Below, piece after piece: positions 45,301-57,546 of a stretch of DNA of 64,000 bases. Each line of letters opens with the position of its first letter. The first letter of the stretch is position 1. Position numbers and translations under genes: made by a program. A model generated the notes under the pieces. It did no database searches and was not told where the DNA came from. It saw only the letters and a program-made list of their open reading frames with translations. Origin of the DNA: Lingula anatina (lineage: Eukaryota; Brachiopoda; Lingulata; Lingulida; Lingulidae); NCBI RefSeq assembly GCF_001039355.2, contig NW_019774670.1, forward strand, positions 1-64,000. Reading direction: 5' to 3'.

Positions 45301-46850
45301 TTTTTTTTTTTTTTTTTTTTTTCTTTTATTTTCACCAAAATGCTATGAATAGTTTTATCTGTCAAGGAAATCTGTGAAAACCTAGTGACTTGGTAAATAG
45401 TCCAAACAAGAGACCACCAGCCTATAATAATTACCAGAAGTTTACCAGATAAAAGAAGCTAGCCAATATACTGATGAGCATCTGCTAGATGGCCAGTTTG
45501 ATATACGTGTATGCAATGATGCACCTGATTTAATCAGCGCTAAAATAGTTAATAAAGGCACACATCTATTGCCACCAGTACACCTTATGGATTCAGACCT
45601 CCCGTAGCAAAACTAGACCCATCAGTTTCTGGTACTGACAGTGTAAAGCTGGTTCCAAGACAGTTGGAAGTTGTGCACATATATCACTTCAGTCCTGTGG
45701 TATTAGGGGTTTGCTATGAGGCAGGGATACAATCCAAAATTATGTTGTGGAGAAAGCTGTTTGGATACTTCACATTTACCAACATCAAGCGGTGACAGTA
45801 TTAGTGAGACAAAAAGTGTTTTGGACAGCACATCTGATTAATTATCTTTTGTTTATTTATACATTTTTAATACTCATATTTGTATATTTTGTATAAAATA
45901 ACTCTTGCATTGCATTCTATACAAGCTCTTTATCACATACATAATCATATATGAAATACTTTTAAGGTGATTTAATTTCATTGTCATACAGATTATTGGC
46001 CATAACTGTTATTATGTGTTATACATTTTCATTTAGTTTTAAGTTATACTTTATTATTATTATTTTGGTACAATTTAAACCTTGTTTATTTTATGGTTAA
46101 TGGAAACATTCCAAATAGCTGTTTAGAGTGCATTTACACATGATTTTTTTGTTGTTACTGTAACAGCCTTTTGCTTTTAGCATTTTTTACTATTCCTTAG
46201 AGCCTTTTATAAAATGTGTATTGATTAAAAATACAATTATTTAGACCAACAAATGCTGGTCTGTGAGAAAAGTTATATAAAATTTATAAATACACTGAAA
46301 CGAGTTTTTCTAGTTACAAGACTTTTATACAGTTAAGTGAAATCAGTGATGGCTTCTGTGAGAAAATACCGTAATATGCCAACCCTCCCTCTCTTCTCTA
46401 GGATTAAAAAAAAACATAATTACGTTCCCATTTTCTTGTGCCACACCACAATTATTTCACATATAATTATTTTACATCACAAGACAAGTTTCATTTGACA
46501 AAAAAATAATTTATGTAATATATATGCTGAAACAAGTTGCTCTGATTCATTAGACTGCATACAACAGGTAAATCCAGCTCCCCCCCCCCCACATACAACT
46601 CATTAAAAATACTAAGTTACGATGCCTCAAACCAAATAATATTTTATCACACAACCAATATATGTATAAACTTTATAATAGCAAATTTTTAAAAAAATTT
46701 GACGATGGGCACTTTGCCAATGGTTATTCGCACTCATCCTTTATCATGTAAGGATAAAAACGTTCTAGGGCAGATTAAGAACCGTAAGTGAGCGATAAAT
46801 GTGATACATTTTCGCAAGGTAAAGATATTTCACGCAAGAGATTTATCATT
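42351..46850. other. Intergenic, no gene recognised
   Basis: AT-rich sequence with homopolymers (G run at 44354-44362 and 44901-44909, T run at 45299-45322). Frames here are short and lack domains. Confidence 0.4.
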
Positions 46851-47234
46851 TGAGATTCAAGTACTGCGTCTTTCCGCGTTTTGAGCCGGTTTTAAAAGGA
46901 GGTCAATCTGGGAATTTCCGGCGCGAATTTCTCAGAGAGAATTACTCTCATAAAGTGCATCGACGTGTAAATTTTCTCAGAAAGGCTAGGCCACATTTGT
47001 TGAAATTTAAAGATGTGTTCCATAAAGCTTGTTCGTAATAAAAGCAAAACTCGAAGGAAAAAACACTTTAAGCACACATTTAACTTTTAAAAGTACATCT
47101 CTTATAACATGTTATTTACCATGAATTAAAAAAAAATATATGGCCCCACCTATATATGTCATTCTGTATCAAGTTTCATCCGCCCCCCCCTACCCCCTGC
47201 ATATTACACTTTACCAACTATTGACTTTAAACAA

Positions 47235-47276
47235 CATGTAACTTGTCACATACATATGTATGTGACAAGTTACATG
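47235..47276. repeat. 42 bp perfect palindrome
   Basis: catgtaacttgtcacataca is followed by a TA centre and its exact inverse tgtatgtgacaagttacatg. No mismatch is present, and it can form a cruciform or a 20 bp hairpin. Confidence 0.9.
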
Positions 47277-48124
47277 GTGGATTTTTTAATCAGTAGAATA
47301 GTCACGGGATATTTGATTTTAATTCCAAATTATTCATTTTGACTGAAAAAACTAGGAGCCATGTGAATATAACATTGACTGCAAATTGATTTGGGCAACT
47401 TTTGCCTTCTATTTTCTCTTTTTGAATTTAAAAACATCTTTCTTCAATTTCAATCGTTTCTTCATCAATCGCTATCAGTCGCTTCAAACACGAAAGTGTC
47501 AATTCTGGAACCCTCTGAAAAATGTAATATCCATTATAAAGGAGGGAAATATCAGCTGTTACACCTTTTGCTTATAGAGCACACATCAATTTAATTGTAC
47601 ATCAATTTATATGTGCTTATTTGATTATTGTTGAAGCAATATTAAAAAAAACTTACTTGTTTTCTTTGACGCCCTTCTTGGTTGTGCCTATATTATACAA
47701 GTGAACGGGAACACAAAACATTTATTTTGCCAACAGAAAATAATTAATGATAAAATATTAGTAATAAAAGTAATCTACGAATGTAAAAGAAAGGTCTTAA
47801 CTGATATTAATGGAGTGCCTACCTGTTCCTCTCTCTTATGACAGGCTTCTTCCTCTGCTGGCGCGACCGTTGCATACTCCTCTGAGTTGATGTCAAAAAA
47901 ATGTAGCTTATCTTCAGATATGACTTTTATTCAACTTAATCAGTAATCTACTTTGCATTTTAGAAACACTCCCTTTATGCAAAAAATTACCAATATAAGT
48001 TAATATGAAAAGAAACAGTATCCAAAATATGATTTTAAAAGAGTAAATAATAGATATTAATAAATCTTGCTTTAATTTAAAAACTCCATCTGCCAATGGC
48101 GATTCATCATCACCGTTATTGCAG

Positions 48125-51100
48125 GTTGAAGCTTGTATTAAAGACTGGCGAGAAGGAGATGATATAAAAATGCGACATGTTAAAGCATCACCTATCTGTA
48201 GCTTCCTCAACAACATAGCTCCGAAGCAGGGGACCACAACATTCACTAACATGAAGCGCGAGGAAAACCGACTCCAAACATTCGCATGGTGGCCCCCTTA
48301 CACCTCTCCCAACCCCAGGGAACTGGCGAGAGCTGGGTTTTGTGATATTGGCGAGGCACACCACGTTCAGTGCCCTTTTTGTGGTTGCACCCTTCAGCTC
48401 ACAGATTTTGCAATAAGTGAGTATGCTTTATATATATATATACTGTAGTTTACATTTATTTCATTTAATTCATGGCAATTATGTATTTATGTGATTTGGA
48501 AAAGAATCGAACTGAAAAAAGTCATTTCACTGGCATATGTTCCACTTTGCCAAAATATTCTGATAAATATGTTAGTGTAGACGTAATATTTTGTTTGGTG
48601 CTTAATTATGTAAATATTGAATTATCTTTGTGTCTGAAATTTAGACTATCTGGGATAACGCATAACTTAAGAAAATACTTAAAATTTAAGTCAATCAACG
48701 TCCCTTTAAATACATCTTCAAATAAGCCAAATAAATCACATTTTGAGTGTTAAGAATATTAACAATGATAATGATATTTTATAATATATTTTGTTTATTT
48801 TCCATAATTTTGTATAAATATCCATAAATTGTCCTTAGCACTCTGAACCCATGAGATGTTCAATACACATTTCACTACTATTGTAGGTCCCTTCCTTCCA
48901 TTCAACCTGCATGCGGAACAGAGCCCTTCCTGCCCCTTTGTGAGAGAAAAGGAGAAACACAACATTCCACTTGATATCGATGATAAGCGTGGGTGTGCTG
49001 TGATCAAACCAGGTATAAATGTCTGAGTGTTTTATTTGTTCCTATACTATCCGTCCCCTCCCTTCCACTCAAGGCACCTAAGTATCGTGCAGCGCTTGAG
49101 GCAACTGTAACCTAGCCTTTACTAATTGGATATGGATCAGAATAACATTTGTTTTTTATAAACTGAATATGTGTTTGATGTAGGTTCACCACCCATAAGA
49201 GATAAATGGCATCATCTATCAAATATTGTAGCTTTTGTCTTTCTTTTTTCTACGTTTCAAGATCAACGTTGATAATACATGCACAGTCTTTGCCTTGTCA
49301 TTTAGGCCGTTTGCTTGCTGGTCCAGTCTATCCTAGATTCAGTGATATTGATAGTCGTCAGGAAACTTTTGAGACATGGCCGTTCCATCTTCCCACACTA
49401 CCTAATAAGTTACAAGCAGCGGGCTTCTTTTACAGAGGTGAGACACCTGTTTTAACGGCAGTTCTTTCATGTTTAATGAAAAACTAGTTAAGATATCAAT
49501 CGTAATTCAAATTTATTGTATGGTATTTATGTTCATTAATTGCGTCGCTGAATAAGCATTATGTTTGGTTTTGTCGCACTTTTAAAAAAATTTGAAGAAA
49601 CTAATGGCAATAGGTACCAATACAATGGCAAATATACTAGTAACAACAACAAAGTATGAGAGCTTTATCTAAAGCGATGTTAAAAAAACAACATCTCATA
49701 AAATAATTATATTATATTAATGCTAAATTCTCAAGCCAAATCTTATTTACTTGAGAAAAAAAAATTAAAAAAAATCTTAGTTTAAAAATTACATCATTGC
49801 TGATTTTACCGTTCTTATGGCCTGAATTTTGAAAGAAAGATAAATAGCTTTATCGGATATTTTGACATTTCTAAAAGGTATAGAATGCTGGTTATAAAGT
49901 GGAGAAAAATCAATATTAATATTGTGGTTTTGCAGGTTTTTCGGACAACGTCACATGTTTTTATTGCGGTGGACAACTTCGAAACTGGGAAAACAACGGC
50001 GGTTCACTGACAGATATAGCATGGATAGAGCACGCGCGGTGGCTTCCGAGATGTCCATTTTTGTTGCTTAAAAAGGGACCAGAGTTTGTTGATATGGTGC
50101 AGACAAAATACCCTCCTAAGGTTTGCTAAATAATGTACTTTGGGTTGATATCATAAACATATTAAGCAATGTATTTTCCAGGTTGTCGTATTAAACTTAC
50201 CAGTCACCCAAGTCTGATTTATTTTCTCACAAAATAATATGCCAACCGAAAGCAAATAACCACTGTTTTATTTATTTATTTATTTATTTATTTATTTTGT
50301 TTGTTTGTTTGTTTGTGTTTTGTTTGTGTTTTCCGCACAAGATTTATATTATTGCTTACTAACATGTTAATGTTCTATTTCCATTCAAAAAGATACCAGA
50401 TGACAACTCTAGACGTAACAAAGCCTATACAGCAGTTAGAAGTGATGATTCATTGTTTGACATGGCAAGGATACAATACGAAATAGAGCAGATCGGTAAG
50501 TTTGTGCTGTTTCCTGTTAAGGCTCAGTCACAAATCAGTTGCGATGTGTCGGGGATGGGTAAAACCCGGGAAATTTGAACAAAATCTTGAGACAGATCTC
50601 ACGATTTTGCACCCGTCGGAGGCGCTCTCCGGACGCCTACGGGTTGTCGCAGATATTTTAGACATCGCCACACCCGTCGCGGTCCCCAACTTTGAACTTA
50701 AAATTTTAAGATTGCTCGCCAGATTTTTCACCCATTTTGGGCATCCCAGACACAATCTCCGATGACCTACGATGCCCTCCGATTAATCGGAGGCGTCCTC
50801 CGAATATATACCCATATATAACCACATATACCCAGGGGGGAAAAATTACGAGAAAAGACGCTCGCAGATATCGTCTCCGATCGCCTCCGATGCAATCGGA
50901 GGCGATCGGAGGCTAATCCCACGATTTTTCGACAAAACCGGGTCAAAATCCTTGATAAAATCTCAGACAATGTGACTGCTCCACTTTTATTAGGATTATT
51001 GCTAGGATTGTTCAAGGAGTCTTTATTTTCTACGACGACCCCGACAGCTCGCCGACATTGTGACTGAGCCTTTAGCAAATATTCCTCCTCTCATATTAAC

Positions 51101-51633
51101 TGTATGTATTGCATTGGTCGTGTACGTTACATGTGGATTGTATATGGTATCTATAATTATGTCCCCAATCATTTAGTATAAGCTTAGTTTTCTTATCGTT
51201 ACTCCTCTCAGACCCAGTGGCATATATTTGACTTTCATATTTGACTGCGTCAGTTTTGATTATTTTTCTGATGCATTGCCATTAAGGGTCAATTAATCAG
51301 TACATCATCAAAATCAACCTGCATTGGTATACATCTTCGTCAATTTTGTTAAGGCGCCTTCTGCTGGTATATTTCATCTCTCACATTGTTACAGGAAAAA
51401 TTACAAAATTACAGAACGAAATTGCAGTAATGGCAGGATCAATAAGCAGTCTTCAGATCCAACACGACGAAGCTTTGAGAAAAGTGAGGTGTCCAGTATG
51501 CATTGACCGGGAAGTCAATACTCTACTCAAACGTTGCAACCACGTCGTGTGCGAGTCATGTGCGCCAAATTTATCTACATGCCCTATATGTCGCAGTGTC
51601 GTCGATAATAAGGAACGATTTTATCTTGGATAA
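48125..51633 (+). CDS. Inhibitor-of-apoptosis protein: partial BIR, BIR, BIR, RING (5' end not found)
   Basis: Six exons with matching phases: 48125-48416, 48887-49012, 49306-49437, 49936-50120, 50393-50495 and 51395-51633 (stop). IAPs bind caspases or immune-signalling partners through BIR zinc folds and ubiquitinate them through the RING. Exon 1 opens in the second half of a BIR (KDWREGDD ... H-x6-C), so its CxxC half must lie in an upstream exon, which I could not locate after 45 kb. BIR 2 (exons 1-2) has RLQTFAWWPP, LARAGFCDIG and CPFC but lacks the usual Trp and has 19 rather than 16 residues between CPFC and the His. BIR 3 (exons 3-4) is canonical: TFETWPFHLP, AAGFFYRG, CFYCGGQLRNW, HARWLPRC. 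The RING in exon 6 has CPVCIDRE, CNHVVCESC and CPICR. The exon 1 acceptor could also be at 48132. A Harbinger MITE lies in intron 5. An AATAAA is at about 51790. Confidence 0.85.
50520..51071. mobile_element. PIF/Harbinger MITE in IAP intron 5
   Basis: Ends aggctcagtcacaa and its inverse ttgtgactgagcct, flanked by TTA on each side (50517-50519 and 51072-51074). The interior carries repeated gatcggaggc / gcctccgatc motifs in both orientations, the same subterminal-repeat design as 25677-27718. The frames it contains are not genes. Confidence 0.8.
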
Positions 51634-51659
51634 ACTTGTTTATATATAATTTTATAGTC

Positions 51660-52060
51660 AGGTCAGGTTTCGCCTGCTACTGGTAACATGTAAACCAGTA
51701 CTACCTGTTCCATGGTCGGATTGTCGGCGACTAAACCGGCTCCCCCACTGGGCTTACCCAGTGAGGATGGTGCGTAAACACCCAGCAGCAATAAAAACAA
51801 ACCTGTCAAAGGGCGGATGAGCTCCTTTGCGAGTTATTGGGCCATTCCATCAGAAAAAGAGGGATTGGAGAATCTTAGCCTTAGTAGTAGAATAGCTGGC
51901 AAAAGTACCCGAGGCAGAAAACGAATGACCTTACTTGACAGTTTTGAATTACCAACCAAACACCTTTAGTCATGGGCGAGAAACAAAAACCTTCCGGATA
52001 ATATCAACGTTCGTCAAACACCGCATGGGTGATGGCACATGAAGAAGAACCAAAGTTTAG
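51660..52060. repeat. GC-richer block, possible interspersed repeat
   Basis: This block is less AT-rich than its surroundings (ggcgactaaaccggctcccc, actgggcttacccagtgagg), has no frame with a domain and follows the IAP gene's end. It may be 3' UTR or a repeat; no second copy was found in this window. Confidence 0.25.
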
Positions 52061-53900
52061 TGATTTAATTTATCACTGGGTAACCTTGTTATAAATGTAT
52101 CAAGAACAAAGTGTAATTTGTAACTGATATCAGATTTATTGAAACTATGTTACAATCTGTTGTGTTTATTAATTTATTCTTATTAAACCATTTTACAGCA
52201 ATCCTTTTCTATTTGTTTTATGATCCAAGTGCGTCAAATACGTCCACTTTTGTTTGTTATGCTTTCCTAGCATTAGTTAATTTACTGAATACTTTTTTAA
52301 AAGAACATCTCCAAAGCTACCATGCAACCTGCCATAGTTGCCATAGTTGGCACTGTGGCATGTGACTCACGACTTTTTGTTCCATTTAATGTGTATCAAA
52401 TATTCTATATATAAAAACTTTATTAACCTATCAGCATCGATCACGCCAATTCTGTTACAAGTTTTCCTATAGTAAAACAATCAAATAAGTACCTGGAGCC
52501 TCGAATTCAAAATCCGTAAAACTGTTTTGTATAAATCTTCCAACTTCCGCTGCCGATGGCCGTTGAGAGACACTTATTCGACATAATTTACACTGAGATC
52601 ATTGCATCCTGGCCTCTTTATATTAGAACATGTGTGCCTTTAACAGTCTTTAACCCCCCCCCCCCCGCCTCCTCCTTACTAAATAAAATACAACAAAAAT
52701 CTATGAAACTGATTTTGCATTACGCTCAAATAATTTACGTTACTAATCGATTTAATTGACATTATTCAATAATTTCATTTGGGTAACCTTAAAAACACGT
52801 CATTTGGGAAGCAGTATATTAAATTGGACATGCTGTAAATAAACATTGAAAATTCGGCCTGCATTTTAGGCTTTAGCTAAAGTAGTTGCTATTGTTCCCC
52901 TCTATTCTTCTCTCTGCCTGTCCAAGGCATAACTTTAGGTCATGTCTGTTATTTCTAATTGTTTCTACAGTGTAGGCGAGTTTACTTTAGCTATATTGTA
53001 AGGAGATTACCTTTGTATTAAGTGATAGCCTAAATAACACTCCATGGGAATCCCAGACCCCTCCCCAACTATATAAAACAAAACACTACATGTGCGATAG
53101 TGACAATGTTATTGCAAAATGCGTTTAAAATCGAAGGAATGTTAATCTTAGGTAATCCAATAAAGTCAATTTCTTTTAAAGTGTGAACCATTTCCCTATT
53201 AAGCTTACTATTGCGTACAATATGCACGAAGCAGTATGAATATTTAATCAAAAACAGAGTCTATAATCTCCAAAACAGCCCATCATTTTAGCAAAAGCGT
53301 ACTTGAACCACAAAAGAGGCACTTCATCATCCAATATTAAGAGTCCTGGTTGAGGAAAAAAAACGACCCAGAGACTGATTTATTTCATTGAACCCCCTTG
53401 TATACCTTACCATGACTGTCAAAGTTACACAAAAATGTAAAGCTCCAACCCGATTAGATCAACCAACCTTACAACAAATATCATAGAGCTCGCTTTGTAT
53501 AATAGCGACATCTATACGTGAAATTGATCTCAACAAACACAATGTTGCTTCCTTATATTTACCTATGCCATGTTTCTGATGCACATTGTACGCCTCTGTT
53601 GTCTCTTACTCAAGCACTGGTCGTGTGCATGCTAATATGGTGTCCTTTATCATATGACTGCTTTTCTAGATACGCCAGTCAGAAAAATAGCGTCATTTAC
53701 AAACATAGCTGCAATTATCATATTATATAATATTTTGATTGTGGAAAGCTGCAGACAAACAAGCTCTGACCCACAAGCATTTAATAGGTTTATAGCATGA
53801 GGTAAAGGATCGGGGCAAACAAGATTATTTGCAAAAAAAATTGCGAAATGCAGGTGGCCTTTGCATGTCTTTCCGAAATAGTTAGTTCGGACAACTTAAA
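52061..53900. other. Intergenic, no gene recognised
   Basis: Short frames only. A C run lies at 52655-52666. Confidence 0.4.
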
Positions 53901-53903
53901 ATA

Positions 53904-54157
53904 AGGGACTATTCCCACAGATATTTGGATCGATCTTTCTCCCTGGGTAGTCTCACTAAATTGCTATAAACGTAATCGGCTTAAATGCCTATCACGCCCA
54001 GAATAGCTGTTAGGGTGTAATTATTTTTACCCCCAAGCTGATTCGGTAGGCGTGACACACGGCCGATTTAGTTGATAGCAATTTAGTGAGAGACCCCAGG
54101 GAGTTAAATCGATCCAGATGAATCGATCTAGGCATTCATCAGTCTAAGAAAAAGCCC
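53904..54157. mobile_element. MITE, copy 2 of the family at 8068-8301
   Basis: The left arm (attcccacag, tggatcgatctttctccctg, ctcactaaattgcta) mirrors the right arm (tagcaatttagtgaga, ccccagggagttaaatcgat, ggcattcatcag). The loop region differs from copy 1. Confidence 0.65.
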
Positions 54158-54506
54158 TGTACTAACCCACGCATATGTCACTTCTTCCTTAACGTATGTG
54201 AATCTAACGGAGAACGGATCTTATTCAATAAGAGGGAAAAGGTTATCTGCATTAAATATATGTGCAGTATTTCGACCATTAAGAAAATGATTAATGGTCG
54301 GACAGGTATGCAAAACACTCAACCCCGCACGGTAACGTATCAGCAATTTCCTATTCTATAACCCTATAAACTGTTCAGTTCTTGGGAAGTACATTGACTT
54401 GTAAATGTATAGATTTACACTGACACTGTGCCATGTATTATAGGCTTTGGTGAAACTATTTTTCTTCTTTTTCCTGGATAGTATTTGGCGTGCCTATCCA
54501 AGTGGC

Positions 54507-55751
54507 CTACTTCAGGTCGTCTCTGAGATTTTTCATTGTTTCAACGGTGTAGGCGAGTTTTTCTGGGGTCAAATATTGGTTGATAACAAATCTCACCATG
54601 GCTCCCTCTTTTGGGGTCGCCGGATAAAAGAAAACCCAAGGGTATATCCCCTTAGAGCACAGATAGTGGTGTATTTCTACCGCCCTCTCCATCTCACCGA
54701 CAACAACAGATACTATGGGGTGGTCGATGTCGGTCCTAACTGGGAACCCAGCTTCTTTAAGCTGTTGTCGAAATGATTTAGACAGGTTTCGCAAATTCTC
54801 TCTCTGTTCAGTTGCCTCCATTGCCAACTCCATTGCTTTTTTCACTCTGACGGCGCCCGAAATTTGAATAGTGTTGCTGAATATGCCTAACGTTGTAGCG
54901 TGGTTGAAACATTCAGTGACGTTACGGGTGCTGGCAATGATGCCGTTTTCACAGGTAAGGCTTTTATATAAGGATGTGGTTCTTACATGAACGCCGTCTT
55001 CGAGACCAAGATGGGCGACTAAACCTTCACCTTGCTCCCCTATTATGCCAAGTGCATGGCTCTCGTCTACGACGAGGATGCAACCAAGGTCGTGGCACAA
55101 GTCTACCAAGTCGGCCATCGGTGCTTCCTCCCCGTTAGTGCTGTAAATCGAGTCCACGACTACCACTCCGCTCCCTGTTTTTCCTATCAATGACCGGAGG
55201 TGATCCAGATCATTGTGTTGAAACACCTGCAATCTCGACGCAGCACCAGCAACGGTCACCCCGAGTTTTAATGTTGCATGAGCAAAGTGATCAACAAAGA
55301 CTGGTCGCTGGTTTCCTTTGAGCAATATCTCCATGGCTCCAATGTTTGCTGCTGTGCAGGAGTAGGTGAGGGCAGCACTTTTGCTCTTCAGCCACCGCGC
55401 CAAGGCCCTCTCTGTATCCTTAACGGGAGAATCGACTGGATGTGAGACAACGCAGGAACAGATTCGGTCCATACCGTGACGGAGAATCGCGTCGGCGTGC
55501 ACCCGGTTAAGTTCCTCGTTTTGACCAAGTCCAAGATAGTCCAAGGAAAACATATCCACGTGGTTCTCGTATTTGTTTAATGTTTCAAACGGAGAGTAAG
55601 CCGCCTTGGTCCTTGCGGCTAACTCCTGGGAGTGTTGCCCTGGTAACTGGCCTCCCATCCATCTCTTAACTGTCGTAGTAAGAGACAGGGGTCGTCGGTG
55701 GACATGGATAGATTGGTGGAACACGGAACGAAGAGATGATATGGCCTTCAT
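54507..55751 (-). CDS. CqsA-like alpha-oxoamine synthase, copy 1 (414 aa)
   Basis: A PLP-dependent enzyme of the alpha-oxoamine synthase family, which joins an acyl-CoA to an amino acid or SAM. One uninterrupted frame. The open frame extends 18 codons upstream to 55805, but the ATG at 55751 is chosen because copy 2 starts there (MKAIS) and an AG acceptor (gaatcag) lies between. Visible motifs: Y-S-C-T-A-A-N-I-G (cofactor-ring region), F-V-D-H-F-A-H-A, V-V-V-V-D-S-I-Y-S-T-N-G, V-V-D-E-S-H-A-L-G (Asp pairs with the PLP nitrogen) and T-T-S-L-Y-K-S (Schiff-base Lys). The text HNDLDHLRSLI ... GVVVVDSIYST and SLxK resemble bacterial CqsA (CAI-1 autoinducer synthase) rather than ALAS, GCAT or SPT. 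The N-terminal ~33 residues are Arg-rich with no acidic residue, like a mitochondrial presequence. About 89% identical to copy 2 by eye. It ends 18 residues earlier than copy 2 at a TAG. The substrate is unknown. Confidence 0.85.
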   Translation of the reverse strand: MKAISSLRSVFHQSIHVHRRPLSLTTTVKRWMGGQLPGQHSQELAARTKAAYSPFETLNKYENHVDMFSLDYLGLGQNEELNRVHADAILRHGMDRICSCVVSHPVDSPVKDTERALARWLKSKSAALTYSCTAANIGAMEILLKGNQRPVFVDHFAHATLKLGVTVAGAASRLQVFQHNDLDHLRSLIGKTGSGVVVVDSIYSTNGEEAPMADLVDLCHDLGCILVVDESHALGIIGEQGEGLVAHLGLEDGVHVRTTSLYKSLTCENGIIASTRNVTECFNHATTLGIFSNTIQISGAVRVKKAMELAMEATEQRENLRNLSKSFRQQLKEAGFPVRTDIDHPIVSVVVGEMERAVEIHHYLCSKGIYPWVFFYPATPKEGAMVRFVINQYLTPEKLAYTVETMKNLRDDLK

Positions 55752-55802
55752 GACAATGTCAACAGCGTATCCCTGATTCATGAGAAAAATGAAGTTTAAC
55801 TT

Positions 55803-55805
<3 letters not shown>

Positions 55806-55879
<74 letters not shown>
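55806..55879. repeat. (AT)n microsatellite
   Basis: Lies just upstream of the coding exon of synthase copy 1, within its presumed 5' intron. Confidence 0.95.
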
Positions 55880-55882
<3 letters not shown>

Positions 55883-56442
55883 AATAAATAGATAGAAACT
55901 TTCGAATGAATTATCAAATACACATTCGGGATATGTTGTTATTACATGTTTAAATTTTTATTTTTCATATTCATTCAACAATCTGATGGTTTGTATCGCA
56001 TAAAATTCAGAATGAGCATGTTTTGCGGGTCACCGTAGACCGCCAAATGCTTCACCAAGGGGATGTCACTACTTTTATCGAATAGCATTGATTTATTGAA
56101 AGCAAGATTAATTTTGGTATTTTTCCTATAAGGTGTTTTGATAGATTTTTTTAGGTATATGAATAAGTTAAACATTACATATACTCGTATTTCCCCCTCT
56201 CTAGCTCGCTGTTATAAATCTTGAAGAGAGATATCTGTATCTGCAAGTTAAATCGACCGTATGTCTCCACAGGTCAGCTATATGGACACATTTTTGGATA
56301 ACTCTCATATTTAAATTTTTAATGCAAACAATAACAATGCCTTAAAACAGATCCATTCTGTTTTTCTTCTAAACCAACGTTGCTAGTATCAGGAAAATCT
56401 TAAATAACAAATTTACACATGACTATTGAGAATAAAACATAC

Positions 56443-56516
56443 CTGAGGCGTGGCTCGTCCTCATAGGAAGTTCACGTCACTTAGTCGTCTCGTGTGTGGC
56501 TGATATGTAGCTGCTC
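56443..56516 (-). other. Likely 5' UTR exon of synthase copy 1
   Basis: On the minus strand, a tttgttttcag acceptor precedes the block and a cctcag|gtatg donor ends it. The next acceptor on this strand in register with the gene is gaatcag just before the coding exon. The exon end (ctcag|gt) matches those of copies 2 and 3 (60188 and 63818). No coding start is used here; an earlier exon or promoter must lie further right. Confidence 0.45.
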
Positions 56517-57546
56517 CTGAAAACAAACGTTTTTATTTGGTCCACCAAGGAACTTATAGTACTTATTTGCATAAAGAATAAGGAAGCGTTATCAAAAGAC
56601 ACATTCTTCTTGGAAAGGATTGATTAACATGGTCATTTCAAATTGACCAGAGATAAAATATTCATTCATTCAAGATTAATTGCTGCTTCGTGTTCTTGGT
56701 GTCTAAATACATATTTTATGTATGAGGGTGTTCAAATAGCTACAGGTATAATGGTGCTCAGTGGGCTGACAGAGAACAGTAGAGATCAGCTAAAACGGAA
56801 AAAGCCAAAGTGATAGAGGGTATCTGACTGAGTCTGTGACTCTTCTGTTCAAAGGTCAGTCGCTGTATGGATGCTCTCTACTTTTTATCAATTCATTTGA
56901 TGCCACACAGTTAAGATTTAGTAAGTCAAGGTCTTGCTTTGACAAACCATTTGACATACAATTACACCTATATTTAAGGAACCATAGTAACCAAGTAAAC
57001 TAAACTCAAATGAATAAGTTGAACAAGAGTAAAAATGTTAATGTTGGCACAAATTAGTACTTAAACTCTAAGACAGTAAGCAGCAGTTAGTTAAAGGCAC
57101 CATGCAAGTGTCCATAACACGATTTCTATCTTTATTGAATAATCACTTCAGGCAATTTGGAATACGATAATTTGACATAATACAAGTTGCTATCTTCATA
57201 AGAGGTTCCTTTACCAACCAAACAAACCAAAGACAGAACGTTTTATAACTTTACCATAACGTTTCCACATATTTATGGTACGGTTACAGTAACGTGTTGT
57301 GCTTTTGAGTATCTCATTTGAATTTGATATAACGCAAAATAATCTATGGATCAATTTTATGCCAGAGGCGCCAGAAAATCAAACCCTGATACCATTCGAT
57401 ACCAATTAAAAGAGGGAAATCTCAGGAATAGGTAACAAACTTAAATAAACGACGGAGTCATGCTTTCGAACGGTGTTAAAGGACTGTGATTTTCAGGAAG
57501 GAATTTAATCTTTATAGATTTTCTAACAGCTCCCAGTGACGAGTTA

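Noticed and set aside
49178-49305. Possible extra IAP exon following an AG at about 49186
   Set aside because: Skipping it gives a perfect phase match between 49012 and 49306 and a clean BIR; including it brings in a stop.
50502-51078. Two frames of 87 and 103 codons in IAP intron 5
   Set aside because: They lie entirely inside the Harbinger MITE with TTA duplications and read its subterminal motif repeats.
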